Origin: DATBLE01 sp036555585
Lineage (GTDB): Bacteria; Actinomycetota; Thermoleophilia; Gaiellales; Gaiellaceae
Direction of reading: 5' to 3'
Assembly: GCA_036555585.1 (NCBI GenBank)
Contig: DATBLE010000058.1
Span: 1 to 64,000, forward strand
DNA: 64,000 nt
The notes below the pieces were generated by a model that had not been told where the DNA came from, did not search any database, and saw only the letters and a list, made by a program, of their open reading frames with translations. Positions within the stretch are counted from its first letter, which is position 1. Each line of letters begins with the position of its first letter. A program made the translations under genes and the position numbers. Shown here in pieces: positions 1 to 9,016 of this stretch.

Positions 1-99
1 TCCCGGTCCTCGAGGCCGCTTCCGTTTTTCGCGCTCTTTCCTCCGTTCGCGTCGGGCGGCGTAAGGAGAGCCGTCGGAACGCAGGACTAGTATGGGCCG

Positions 100-3027
100 A
101 TGGCCTTGACGTTGCTGACCGGGCCGGCGAACGCCGGCAAAGTGGCCCTGCTCCTCGATCGCTACCTCGCCGACCTGTTGCGCGAGCCCGTGCTGATCGT
201 GCCGACGGGGTCGGACGTCGAGCGGGTCGAGCGCGACCTGCTCGGCCGCGCCGGCGCGCTGCTCGGCGGGTCGATCGGGACGTTCGACGACGTCTTCGAG
301 CGAATTGCCGCCGGAAACGGCGGCTCGCGGCCCGTGGTCGGCGACGCACAGCGGGCCCTGATCCTCCGTTCGGTCGTCGCCGGGGCCAGGCTCGGCGAGC
401 TCGCCGCGTCCGCGCGGTTCGGTGGCTTCGCGGAGTCGCTGGGGACCGCGGTCGCCGAGCTCGAGGCCGGCCTGCTGGAGCCGGGCGACATCGACGGCGA
501 CCTGGCCGAGCTGTACCGGCGCTACCGGGAGGAGCTCGACCGGCTCGGGCTCTGGGACCGCGATCTCCGCCGGGCATACGCCTCCGGCCGGCTCGCCGGC
601 GAGCTCGAGGCCTGGGACGGCCGTCCCGTCTACGCCTACGGGTTCGAGGACCTGAGCGGAGCGCAATGGCGCCTGCTCGAGGCGTTCGCCGGCCGTGCCG
701 ACGTGACCGTCTCGCTCCAGTACGAGCCGGGCCGGCTCGCCTTCGCCTCGCTCGAGCGCACGGCAACCGATCTCGTCCGGCTCGCCGACGGCCGCGTCGA
801 GGAGCTGCCGCCCCGCTACGGCGAGTACGCGCACCCCGCGCTCGCCCACCTCGAGCGCGCCCTCTTCGAGGGTGTGGTGCCGCCTGCCCCGGCCGCCGAC
901 GGCGCGATCCGGTTCCTCGAGGGAGCAGGCATGCGGGCGACGCTCGAGCTCGTCGCCGACGAGGTGCTCCAGCTCCTTCGCTCGGGGACCGCCCCGGAGG
1001 AGATCCTGGTCGTCTGTCCGTCGATCGACCGCGTGCGGGCGCCGCTCGAGGCCGCCTTCGGCGCGCTCGGCGTCCCCTACGCGCTCGACGCGAACGTCGG
1101 CCTGCCGCAGACGGCCTTCGGCCGCTCCCTGCTCGCCCTGCTCCGCTACGCCTGGGCGAACGGCGGGCGGCGCGACCTGTTCGCCTTCCTGCGGTCGCCC
1201 TACTCGGGGCTCGCCCGCGCCCACGCAGACTTCCTCGAGGGGCGTCTGCGCGGACGCGGCATCCGCTCCCCCGAGCGCCTGGAGGCGACGATCGTCGAGC
1301 TGCGCGGCCAACCGCTCGCGCCGCTGGAGCAGCTGCGCTCGGCGCCGACGTCGCGGGCAGCGGTGCGCGGGCTGGCCGCCTCGATGCTCCGGTCCGCCCA
1401 CGGCCTCGACGCCCCGCCCGCGACCGAGCAGGCCCGGGACGACCTGCGTGCGTACCAGGCGGTGCTCGCGCTCCTGGACGAGCTCGACGGCTGGGTCGAC
1501 CTCGGCGAGCCTCTTCCGACGGAGAGCCTGCTGGGAGCGCTCGACCGGGCGGCGGTCAGGCCGGCGGGGTCGCGCGCCGGGCACGTGGCGATCCTCGACC
1601 TGCTCCGCGCCCGCACCAGGCGCGCCGAGGTCGTCTTCGTGCTCGGGCTGGAAGAAGGGGTGTTCCCGCAGCGGGCTTGGAGCTCGCCATTCCTCGACGA
1701 CGACCGGCGCCGCGAGCTCGGCGACGGCGCCCGGCTGGCAAAGTCGGATCCGGTCGCCCGTGCGCGCTACCTGTTCTACACGGCGTGCACGCGCCCGTCG
1801 CGGCGGCTCTACCTCGTGCGCGAGGCCGCGACCGACGACGGCGCGCCGCGCCAGCCGAGCCCGTTCTGGGAGGACGTCCGCGGGGTCCTCCGACCCGAGG
1901 GCGTGTCGCGCGCGACCAGGCGGCGGGCCCTCTCCGAGCTCGTCTGGCCGCTCGAGGGGGCGCCTAACGAACGGGAGCGCCTGCGCGCGGTCTCGTGGCT
2001 GTCGACGAGCGACCGGCCCGCGGCCGAGGAGATCGCCCGGGCGAACGGCTTGGAGCGCCGGCTCGGGCGCGCGCTCGAGGCGTTCCGCCGTCCGACCGGT
2101 CTGACCGACCCGCGTGTGCTCGAGTCGCTCGCGAGTCGAACGATGTTCGGCGTCACCGAGCTGGAGGCGTTCGCCGGCTGCTCGTCGATCTGGTTCGTCG
2201 AGCGCCTGCTCGACCCGAAGTCGATGGACGTGGAGGTCGACGCGCGGATGCGCGGCTCGATCGCGCACCAGACGCTGTTCAAGTTCTTCTCCGGCCTGCC
2301 CAGGCGGCTCGGCACGGAGCAGGTGCCCGCCGACCGGCTGGACGAGGCGCTCGCGTTCCTCGGCGAGTGCCTGGCCGAGGCGATCGCCGGCGGCGCCGAG
2401 AACCGGCTCGAGCTCACCGACCTCCAGCGCAGCGAGCTGCGGCAGACGCTCTGGCGCGACCTCGAGGCGCTCGTCCGGGCCGAGGTCGAGTCGGAGCTTC
2501 CGCTCGTTCCGCGCCGTTTCGAGGTCTCGTTCGGCTCCGAGCGCTCGGCGCCCGAGCTCCAGCGCGGGCTCGACCTGGGCACGTTCCAGCTCTCGGGAAA
2601 GATCGACCGCGTCGACCTCGACCCGTTCGCGGCTCGCGGGATCGTCTGGGACTACAAGTCCGGGAAGAAGGCGCACACGGCAACCGAGATCGAGCGCGAG
2701 CTGCGTCTGCAGATCCCGCTGTACATGCTCGTCCTCCGCGACCTGGTCGGCGTCGAGCCGCTCGGCGGCCTCTACCGGCCGCTCTCGGGCGACCGCAAGG
2801 CGCGCGGCCTTCTCCGCGCCTCGGCGCGCGCCGACGGCGTCCCCGGCTACTCGGCGCGCGACTACGTGGGCGACGACGACTTCTGGGCCAAGATCGAGAA
2901 GGCGCAGGAGGGCGCACGCCAGATCGTCGCGCGCATCCGCGAGGGCGACGTCACGCACGATCCGCGCGGGGGCTCGTGCCCGTCCTGGTGCCGGCTCGGC
3001 TCCATGTGCCGGGTACGGAGAGGCTGA
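100..3027 (+). CDS. AddB-like helicase/nuclease subunit with Fe-S nuclease domain
   Basis: This 975-residue protein looks like the AddB/RexB-type subunit of a double-strand-break resection helicase-nuclease. The N-terminus has a loose Walker A (GPANAGK). The C-terminal RecB-type nuclease domain shows K834-I-D-R-V-D839 and D851-Y-K853 followed by a conserved Q...Y segment. Cys694 together with Cys960, Cys964 and Cys970 (C-x3-C-x5-C) fits the AddB Fe-S staple. A -10-like TAGTAT at 88-93 sits 6 nt before the ATG, so the mRNA is probably leaderless. It is followed 9 nt later by the AddA-like partner, which supports an operon. Family assignment is by motif; it could equally be called a PD-(D/E)XK nuclease family protein. 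Confidence 0.88.
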   Translation: MALTLLTGPANAGKVALLLDRYLADLLREPVLIVPTGSDVERVERDLLGRAGALLGGSIGTFDDVFERIAAGNGGSRPVVGDAQRALILRSVVAGARLGELAASARFGGFAESLGTAVAELEAGLLEPGDIDGDLAELYRRYREELDRLGLWDRDLRRAYASGRLAGELEAWDGRPVYAYGFEDLSGAQWRLLEAFAGRADVTVSLQYEPGRLAFASLERTATDLVRLADGRVEELPPRYGEYAHPALAHLERALFEGVVPPAPAADGAIRFLEGAGMRATLELVADEVLQLLRSGTAPEEILVVCPSIDRVRAPLEAAFGALGVPYALDANVGLPQTAFGRSLLALLRYAWANGGRRDLFAFLRSPYSGLARAHADFLEGRLRGRGIRSPERLEATIVELRGQPLAPLEQLRSAPTSRAAVRGLAASMLRSAHGLDAPPATEQARDDLRAYQAVLALLDELDGWVDLGEPLPTESLLGALDRAAVRPAGSRAGHVAILDLLRARTRRAEVVFVLGLEEGVFPQRAWSSPFLDDDRRRELGDGARLAKSDPVARARYLFYTACTRPSRRLYLVREAATDDGAPRQPSPFWEDVRGVLRPEGVSRATRRRALSELVWPLEGAPNERERLRAVSWLSTSDRPAAEEIARANGLERRLGRALEAFRRPTGLTDPRVLESLASRTMFGVTELEAFAGCSSIWFVERLLDPKSMDVEVDARMRGSIAHQTLFKFFSGLPRRLGTEQVPADRLDEALAFLGECLAEAIAGGAENRLELTDLQRSELRQTLWRDLEALVRAEVESELPLVPRRFEVSFGSERSAPELQRGLDLGTFQLSGKIDRVDLDPFAARGIVWDYKSGKKAHTATEIERELRLQIPLYMLVLRDLVGVEPLGGLYRPLSGDRKARGLLRASARADGVPGYSARDYVGDDDFWAKIEKAQEGARQIVARIREGDVTHDPRGGSCPSWCRLGSMCRVRRG

Positions 3028-3036
3028 GGGCGGACG

Positions 3037-6000
3037 ATGGCCGCGACCACAGAGCGTCCCCCGACTCCCGAGCAGCACGCGGCGATCGAGGCCGAAGGCC
3101 TCGTCTTCGTCTCCGCCGGCGCGGGCACGGGCAAGACGTCGGTGCTGGTCGAGCGCTTCGCACGGGCGATCGACGCGGGCGTCGACGTCGGCTCCATCCT
3201 GGTGATCACGTACACCGAGCGCGCCGCCGCCGAGCTGCGCTCGCGCATCCGCGCGCGGCTCGCGCAGCTCGGCCGGCCCGAGCTGACCCGCGAGCTGGAC
3301 GGCGCGTGGATCTCGACCATCCACGGCTTCTGCCTGCGGCTGCTGAAGCAACATCCGTTCGCGGCCGGCGTCGACCCGCGCTTCCGCGTGCTCGACGAGA
3401 GCCAGGGCGCGGTGCTCCGCGCGGAGGCGTTCGACGAGGCGCTCGCGGAGTTCTGCGCGGGCGAACGTCCGGACCGTCTCGCCCTCCTGGCCACCTACGG
3501 CTCGGGGGCGCTGAGGCGGATGCTGACCGGCGTCTACGAGACCCTTCGCGCCGCCGGCCGGCCGCTGGAGCTGTCGCTCGGCGACTCGCCCGGCCTGGAC
3601 GACGCGATCGCCCGCGTCCGCGCGGCAGCGGGCGGGTCGGACGAGGCAGCGCGGCTGGTCGAGCTGCTCGACCGCCGCCCGGCGACGGAGTCGTTGCTCG
3701 ACCTCTCCGGCTACGCGGTCAAGGGCGACGACGACTACGAGGAGGCGCGGACGACGCTGGAGCAGGCGGCACTCAACGTCGTCGCGGCGCGGGACCGGGC
3801 GCTGCTCCAGGAGCTGCTCCAGGCGTTCGAGCGCGGCTACCAGGCCGCGAAGGACCGCGAGTCGGCGCTCGACTTCGAGGACCTCCAGCTCCGTGCCCGG
3901 GACCTGCTGCGCGACGACGACGCGATTCGCGAGCGCGAGCAGCTGCGCTTCAGGCAGGTCTGCGTGGACGAGTTCCAGGACACCAACCGCCTCCAGTGCG
4001 AGCTGATCGACCTGATCGCCCGCGAGGAGCTCTTCTTCGTCGGGGACGAGTTCCAGTCGATCTACCGCTTCCGCCACGCGGACGTCGAGGTCTTCAAGGA
4101 ACGCCGGGGCCAGGTCGGCGACGTCCTGCCGCTGACGCAGAACTGGCGCTCGCGGCCGGAGGTGCTCGCGGTCGTCAACGAGCTCTTCGGCTCGACCTTC
4201 GGCGACGAGTTCCACCGCCTGGTCGCCGCCGGCCGCTTCGCCGACCCCGCGTCGGGACCGGCCGTCGAGCTGCTGGTCACGGACAAGGCCAGCTACAAGG
4301 ACGCGAAGGCGGGCTGGCGGCGGGGCGAGGCACGTGCGGTCGCGCGCCGGGTGAAGGAGCTGGTCGAGTCGGGCGAGGCGGAGCCGGGCGAGATCGTCCT
4401 GCTGTTCGCGGCCGGGACGGACGCGGAGCAGTACGAGGAGGCGCTCCGCGAGCTCGACCTCCCGACCTACCGGGCGACCGGCCGCGGCTACTTCGGCCAG
4501 CAGCAGGTGGTCGACCTGCTCGGCTACCTGCGCCTGATCCACAACCGCTACGACGACGAGGCGCTGGTCACGGTGCTCGCGTCGCCGTTCGTCGGCGTCT
4601 CCAACGACGGCCTCGTCGCCGTGCGCCGCGCCGCGCCACGCCGCCCGCTGTTCACCGCGATCGAGAAGGGCCTGCCCGAGGGCTTGTCGGAACGGGACGG
4701 TCGGCTGCTCCAGGCGTTCCGGCAGCGCTACGAGCGGCTGACCGCGCTCGCGGGGACGGTCGGGCTCGAGCGCCTGTGCGAGCAGATCGTCGTCGAGCAC
4801 GACTACGACCTCGCCGTGCTCGCCCAGTGGGACGGCCGCCGCCGCTACGCGAACCTGCGCAAGCTGGCCCGCCTCGCCCGCTCCTACGAGGAGCTGCGCG
4901 GCCCGGACGTCGAGGGCTTCGTCCGCTTCGTCTCGGAGCAGGACGCAGCCGGCGTGAAGGAGCTCGAGGCGGTCGCCGAGGAGGAGGGCACCGGCGCCGT
5001 CCGCCTGCTCACCATCCACGCGGCCAAGGGCCTCGAGTTCAAGGTGGTCGTCGTCGCCGACGCGGGCCGCGAGCGCCCGCCCACGAGCGGCGAGGAGATC
5101 ATCTGCCTCCCCGACGGGCGCTTCGGCTTCAAGGTCGTCGACCCGCTCACCGGCCGGCGTCTCGCGGCCTTCGAGTACGAGGACGTGCGGAGCGCCGAGG
5201 AGGCGGCCGGCGAGGCGGAGCGGCTGCGCCTCTACTACGTCGCGATGACGCGCGCGATCGACAGGCTGATCGTCGCCGGCTCGGTCGACCCGGCGCGGCT
5301 CGACCCGAAGACGCCGATCGGCTGGGTGCTCGAACGGGTCGGCCTCCGCGAGCTCGAGGACGGCGACGTGACGCGCGGCGAGGCCGTGCTGCGGGTCGCC
5401 GTCGACCGCTATGCGCCGCAGCCGCCGGCGAAGGTCGAGGAAGCTCCGGTCGACGCGCAACTGTCGCTGTTCGAAGCGGCCGCCTCGGCGCCGCCGCCGA
5501 CGGTGCCCGCGCTGCCGCCGCTCGTGCCGGTCGCGGCCCCGCCCGTCGATCCCGTCCGGCGGCTCTCGTACTCGGCGCTCGCCCTCTTCGAGCGTTGCCC
5601 GTACCGGTTCTACGCCGAGCGGCTCGCGGGCATGCGCCCCACGGACCACGGCGGCCCGGGAAGCGGTGGGGGCATGGCCGCCAGCGAGATCGGCGACTCC
5701 GTCCACCGCCTGCTCGAGCGGGTCGACCTCGCCGCGCCGGCCCCGCCGTCGCTCGACCAGGTGCTGGCGTGGTACCCGGGCGCGACGGCCGCCGAGCTCG
5801 AGCGGATCGGGGCCCTGGTCGAGGCGTACTGCTCGTCGACGCTGGCGGCGCGGCTCGCAGCGCTCGACGGGGTGTCGTCCGAGCGTCCCTTCGCGTTCGA
5901 GCACGACGGCGTGCTGTTCCACGGCGTCCTCGACGTGCTCCATCTGGACGGTGCGCGTGCGCTGGTCGCCGACTTCAAGTCGAACCTGCTGGGCGAGCAC

Positions 6001-6294
6001 TCGCCGTCCGAGATCGTCGACGCCGAGTACCGGCTCCAGCGCCTCGTCTACGCGATCGCCTGCTTCCGCGCCGGGGCGGACGAGGTGGAGGTCGTCTACC
6101 AGTTCCTCGAGCGGCCCGACGAGCTCGTCCAGGCGACCTTCGGCCGTGCCGAGCTTCCCGGCCTCGAGGCAGAGCTCTCGGCTGCGATCGGCCGGATCGC
6201 GGAGGGCCGGTTCCCGCCGCGCCCGAGCGAGCTCGCCTGCGCCGGCTGCCCTGCGCTCGACGTCGTCTGCGCCGGCCCGGCCCTCGCGCAGTAG
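3037..6294 (+). CDS. AddA/UvrD-like ATP-dependent helicase-nuclease
   Basis: A 1085-residue superfamily 1 helicase, probably the motor subunit that pairs with the upstream AddB-like protein to resect DNA ends. Walker A is SAGAGTGKT (residues 26-34) and Walker B is VDEFQDT from residue 310. A C-terminal RecB-type nuclease has D979-F-K981 and a Q/Y motif after it. Unusually for an AddA, Cys854 plus Cys1068, Cys1071 and Cys1078 (C-x2-C-x6-C) look like a second Fe-S staple, as in mycobacterial AdnAB, where both subunits carry nucleases. The ATG lies 9 nt after the upstream stop, and the stop codon overlaps the nth start. Confidence 0.9.
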   Translation: MAATTERPPTPEQHAAIEAEGLVFVSAGAGTGKTSVLVERFARAIDAGVDVGSILVITYTERAAAELRSRIRARLAQLGRPELTRELDGAWISTIHGFCLRLLKQHPFAAGVDPRFRVLDESQGAVLRAEAFDEALAEFCAGERPDRLALLATYGSGALRRMLTGVYETLRAAGRPLELSLGDSPGLDDAIARVRAAAGGSDEAARLVELLDRRPATESLLDLSGYAVKGDDDYEEARTTLEQAALNVVAARDRALLQELLQAFERGYQAAKDRESALDFEDLQLRARDLLRDDDAIREREQLRFRQVCVDEFQDTNRLQCELIDLIAREELFFVGDEFQSIYRFRHADVEVFKERRGQVGDVLPLTQNWRSRPEVLAVVNELFGSTFGDEFHRLVAAGRFADPASGPAVELLVTDKASYKDAKAGWRRGEARAVARRVKELVESGEAEPGEIVLLFAAGTDAEQYEEALRELDLPTYRATGRGYFGQQQVVDLLGYLRLIHNRYDDEALVTVLASPFVGVSNDGLVAVRRAAPRRPLFTAIEKGLPEGLSERDGRLLQAFRQRYERLTALAGTVGLERLCEQIVVEHDYDLAVLAQWDGRRRYANLRKLARLARSYEELRGPDVEGFVRFVSEQDAAGVKELEAVAEEEGTGAVRLLTIHAAKGLEFKVVVVADAGRERPPTSGEEIICLPDGRFGFKVVDPLTGRRLAAFEYEDVRSAEEAAGEAERLRLYYVAMTRAIDRLIVAGSVDPARLDPKTPIGWVLERVGLRELEDGDVTRGEAVLRVAVDRYAPQPPAKVEEAPVDAQLSLFEAAASAPPPTVPALPPLVPVAAPPVDPVRRLSYSALALFERCPYRFYAERLAGMRPTDHGGPGSGGGMAASEIGDSVHRLLERVDLAAPAPPSLDQVLAWYPGATAAELERIGALVEAYCSSTLAARLAALDGVSSERPFAFEHDGVLFHGVLDVLHLDGARALVADFKSNLLGEHSPSEIVDAEYRLQRLVYAIACFRAGADEVEVVYQFLERPDELVQATFGRAELPGLEAELSAAIGRIAEGRFPPRPSELACAGCPALDVVCAGPALAQ

Positions 6295-6962
6295 TGGCGC
6301 GCAGCTTCGTCCAGGAGGCCCGCCGGCGGGTCGGGCCGAAGCGGGCGCGCATCATGCCGATCGTCGAGCGGCTTCGCGACGAGCACGCCGACGCCCGGAT
6401 CGCGCTCCGCTTCCGGACCGACGTCGAGCTGCTCGTCTCCGTGATGCTCTCCGCCCAGACGACCGACGTGAACGTCAACCGGGTGACGGAACGGCTCTTC
6501 GAGAAGTACCGGCGCCCGGAGGACTACCTGGCCGTGCCGGCGGAGGAGCTCGAGCGCGACATCTACGCCACCGGCTTCTTCCGCCAGAAGGCAAAGGCGA
6601 TCCGCGGGACGATGGCGATGCTGATCGAGGAGCACGACGGCCGCGTCCCGCGCCGGCTCGACGAGCTCGTCCGCCTTCCCGGCGTCGCGCGCAAGACGGC
6701 GAACGTCGTCGCCGCCGAGCTCGGCTCCCCGCAGGGCATCGTCGTCGACACGCACGTCCGGCGGCTCTCCCAGCGCCTCGGCCTCACGCGCCAGGACGAT
6801 CCGGTGAAGATCGAGCGAGACCTCCAGCGGCTCGTCCCGCGCGAGCACTGGCGGATCTTCCCGCACCTGCTGATCTGGCACGGCCGGCGGGTGTGCCTCG
6901 CCCGCGCGCCGCGCTGCCCCGAATGCGTCCTGACCGATCTCTGCCCTTCCTCGCGGGTATAG
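6294..6962 (+). CDS. nth: Endonuclease III (DNA glycosylase/AP lyase)
   Basis: This base-excision repair enzyme removes oxidised pyrimidines and nicks AP sites. The 222-residue product has the helix-hairpin-helix LPGVARKTANVV with the catalytic Lys, the catalytic Asp in VDTHVRR, and a C-terminal 4Fe-4S motif C-x6-C-x2-C-x5-C. I chose the GTG at 6294 because it overlaps the preceding TAG by one base (TAGTG), implying translational coupling. An ATG at 6354 is an alternative that still keeps the whole fold. The family is usually about 210-220 residues, which fits the GTG start. Confidence 0.93.
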   Translation: MARSFVQEARRRVGPKRARIMPIVERLRDEHADARIALRFRTDVELLVSVMLSAQTTDVNVNRVTERLFEKYRRPEDYLAVPAEELERDIYATGFFRQKAKAIRGTMAMLIEEHDGRVPRRLDELVRLPGVARKTANVVAAELGSPQGIVVDTHVRRLSQRLGLTRQDDPVKIERDLQRLVPREHWRIFPHLLIWHGRRVCLARAPRCPECVLTDLCPSSRV

Positions 6963-6971
6963 CCTCCGCCG

Positions 6972-7448
6972 GTGCCCGATCTGGAGACACGCCGGTTGCG
7001 CCTGCACGCGCTCACGGAGGAGGAGGCCGAGGTGCTCCATGCGGGCGTGCTCCCGGTCGGCTGGTCGTACGACGACGATTACCCGCTCCCCGACACGAAG
7101 GACGGCGTCGGTCTGTACCTCCGGCACGGCGAACGCGACTACGGCTTCCACTTCGTCGTCCGCCGCGAGGACGAGCGTGTGATCGGCGAGATCGGCTTCG
7201 TCGCTCCTCCACGAGGAGGCGCGGTCACGCTCGGGTACGCGATCGTCCCCTCGGCGAGGAGGCAGGGCTACGCGACCGAGGCGATCGCGGGGCTCGCGGA
7301 GTGGTCGCTCGCCCAACCCGGCGTCGGCGTCGTCCGTGCCCAGACGCTGCCCGACAACGAGGCGTCGATCCGTGCGCTGCTCAGCGCCGGCTTCGAGGAG
7401 GAAGAGCCGGGGTCGAAGGTGCGCAGGTTCGTCAGGACGCCGGGCTGA
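6972..7448 (+). CDS. GNAT-family N-acetyltransferase
   Basis: A 158-residue acetyl-CoA-dependent acyltransferase of the RimJ/RimL-like GNAT branch. The N-terminal LETRRLRLHAL and the acetyl-CoA loop SARRQGYATEA are typical, followed by LPDNEASIRALLSAGF, the usual C-terminal strand-helix. The substrate cannot be told from sequence. GTG at 6972 begins 9 nt after nth. The last 17 nt overlap the convergent PAS gene. Confidence 0.85.
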   Translation: MPDLETRRLRLHALTEEEAEVLHAGVLPVGWSYDDDYPLPDTKDGVGLYLRHGERDYGFHFVVRREDERVIGEIGFVAPPRGGAVTLGYAIVPSARRQGYATEAIAGLAEWSLAQPGVGVVRAQTLPDNEASIRALLSAGFEEEEPGSKVRRFVRTPG

Positions 7449-7881
7449 GCGCGACCAGCAGCCCGCCGTCGTCGTCGTAGGCCGGGAAGAGGTCGGCGAT
7501 CACCGGCTTGACGACGCCCGCCTTCGTGCGCAGCTCCAGCTTCTCGCCGAGCCGGCGCACGCCCCACTCGAGCGCGACCGAGACGGGGTTCTGGTCCCGC
7601 TCGAAGCCTCCGAGCGAGAGCCGCTCGACCACGGGGTGGCCCATCAGGTCGTTCTCGCCGAAGCCGGTCAGCTCGAAGACCCCGCGACCGGATGCGAGGA
7701 TCCGGCCCTCCTGATCGCACACGACGAGCCCGGTGTTCGGGCCCGGGTAGTAGTCGTCCATCAGCTCGAAGAGGAAGCCGAAGCCGCAGCGGTGGCAGGC
7801 GACCGCCTCGTCCGACATGCCCTCGAAGCCGTCGATGTCGATCGACCGGTCCTTGCAGTTCGGGCAGATGTAGTACGGCAC
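7432..7881 (-). CDS. Zinc-ribbon plus PAS-like small protein
   Basis: A 149-residue cytosolic protein. Residues 6-9 (CPNC) and a second CHRC near residue 29 form a zinc ribbon. The rest resembles a PAS sensor fold (LVVCDQEGRILASGRG, then a helix and strands). No output domain is attached, so it may act as a stand-alone sensor or adaptor; the ligand is unknown. It overlaps the convergent acetyltransferase by 17 nt and lies downstream of corA on the same strand. Confidence 0.7.
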   Translation of the reverse strand: MPYYICPNCKDRSIDIDGFEGMSDEAVACHRCGFGFLFELMDDYYPGPNTGLVVCDQEGRILASGRGVFELTGFGENDLMGHPVVERLSLGGFERDQNPVSVALEWGVRRLGEKLELRTKAGVVKPVIADLFPAYDDDGGLLVALSPAS

Positions 7882-7899
7882 TCACCCAGCGTAGCCGCC

Positions 7900-8814
7900 T
7901 CAGAGCCAGTTCTTGCGGCGGAAGTAGAGGATCTGGGCGAGTGAGGTGACTGCGATCAATCCGAGCGACCAGTAGTACCCCCAGCCCCAGTGCAGCTCGG
8001 GGATGTTGCGGAAGTTCTGGCCGTACAGGCCGACGATCAGCGTGGGGAGGAGCAGGATCGATGCGATCGCGGTCAGCCTCTTCATCACGTCGTTCTGCTC
8101 GTTCGCGATCTGCGCCTGGTGGTAGTCGCGGACGCCGGCGAGGAGGTCCCGGGCGAGCTCGAGGTTGTCCGCCGCCCGGAGGAGCTTGTCGTAGGCGTTG
8201 CCGAAGTTCAGCTCCGCCTCGTGCGTGAAGACCTCCTTGCCCGCGAGCTCGACCCGGTTGTCGATCACCTCCCGGACCGCGTCCCTGGTGGGCGAGAGCG
8301 TGCGCCGGATGTGCAGCAGGTCGTGGCGGAGCGCGGAGAGGCGCACGCGGATCCGCTCGGACGGCCAGTCCTCGACGTGGTCCTCGAGATCGTCGATCGC
8401 GTCGTTGACGCCGTCGACCAGGTCGAGGAAGCACTCGGCGACGTCGTCGATCACGTGGTAGACGATCGTGGCGACGTCGTCGTCGCCGCGGCACGCCGTC
8501 CGGGCCTTGGCGGGGTCCCACGGTGAGCGGCCGAGCTCGGGGCTCTTGCGAACGGTGACGATCACGTCGCGGGTGACGACGAGGTCGATCTCCTGGTAGA
8601 AGACCTCGTCCTCGCCGGCCACGAGCACCGGCACGAGCAGCACGCCGAAGACGTAGTCGCCGTGCGGCTCGAGCTTCGGCCGCGGCTCGTCGTCGTGCCG
8701 CGCAGGAGCGAGCAGCTGCTCCAGCGCCCGTTCGTGTACCGCCGCGGGAAGCCGGCCCTTCAGCTCGTCGGGGCTGGGGTCGAGCAGGTCGATCCAGCGG
8801 GCGCCCGCAGCCAT
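7900..8814 (-). CDS. corA: CorA-family divalent metal ion transporter
   Basis: A 304-residue CorA-like inner-membrane channel with a large N-terminal cytosolic domain rich in acidic helices and two C-terminal membrane helices. The second helix ends in the basic tail RRKNWL. The signature selectivity loop is Y-G-Q-N-F (G265-Q266-N267) rather than the canonical Y-G-M-N-F; the DNA at this codon is unambiguous. Mg2+/Co2+ transport is inferred from the family. The ATG at 8814 keeps the usual N-terminus. Confidence 0.87.
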   Translation of the reverse strand: MAAGARWIDLLDPSPDELKGRLPAAVHERALEQLLAPARHDDEPRPKLEPHGDYVFGVLLVPVLVAGEDEVFYQEIDLVVTRDVIVTVRKSPELGRSPWDPAKARTACRGDDDVATIVYHVIDDVAECFLDLVDGVNDAIDDLEDHVEDWPSERIRVRLSALRHDLLHIRRTLSPTRDAVREVIDNRVELAGKEVFTHEAELNFGNAYDKLLRAADNLELARDLLAGVRDYHQAQIANEQNDVMKRLTAIASILLLPTLIVGLYGQNFRNIPELHWGWGYYWSLGLIAVTSLAQILYFRRKNWL

Positions 8815-8923
8815 CAGCGCGCAACGCTAGCGGCAGCTCCGGCTGGAGTGTGAGGAGGGCTCGGCGAAACATGGTCTGTGCCGCGAGGCCGCGCTGGGCG
8901 GCGCGCTGCGGCGTCCTCAGTCG

Positions 8924-8947
8924 CCCGATAGTTGGATCACTATCGGG
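8924..8947. repeat. Perfect 9-bp inverted repeat between corA and trxB
   Basis: CCCGATAGT, a 6-nt loop, then ACTATCGGG. It lies about 110 bp upstream of corA and 77 bp upstream of the 5' side of the trxB coordinates (the trxB 3' end is at 9017). There is no T-run, so it may be an operator or a simple stem. Nothing else recognisable lies in 8815-9016. Confidence 0.5.
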
Positions 8948-9016
8948 ACTCCCTGCGTCCTTGCATCGCCCTCGCCCATCGCACCCTGGCGACGAGCAAT
9001 GTCCCGCCGAGCCCTC

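Noticed and set aside
1995..6962. A 1655-codon open frame covering most of the addB/addA region
   Set aside because: It is an Arg/Pro/Ala-rich shadow frame caused by high GC. Only its last 669 nt (from GTG 6294) encode a recognisable protein, endonuclease III.
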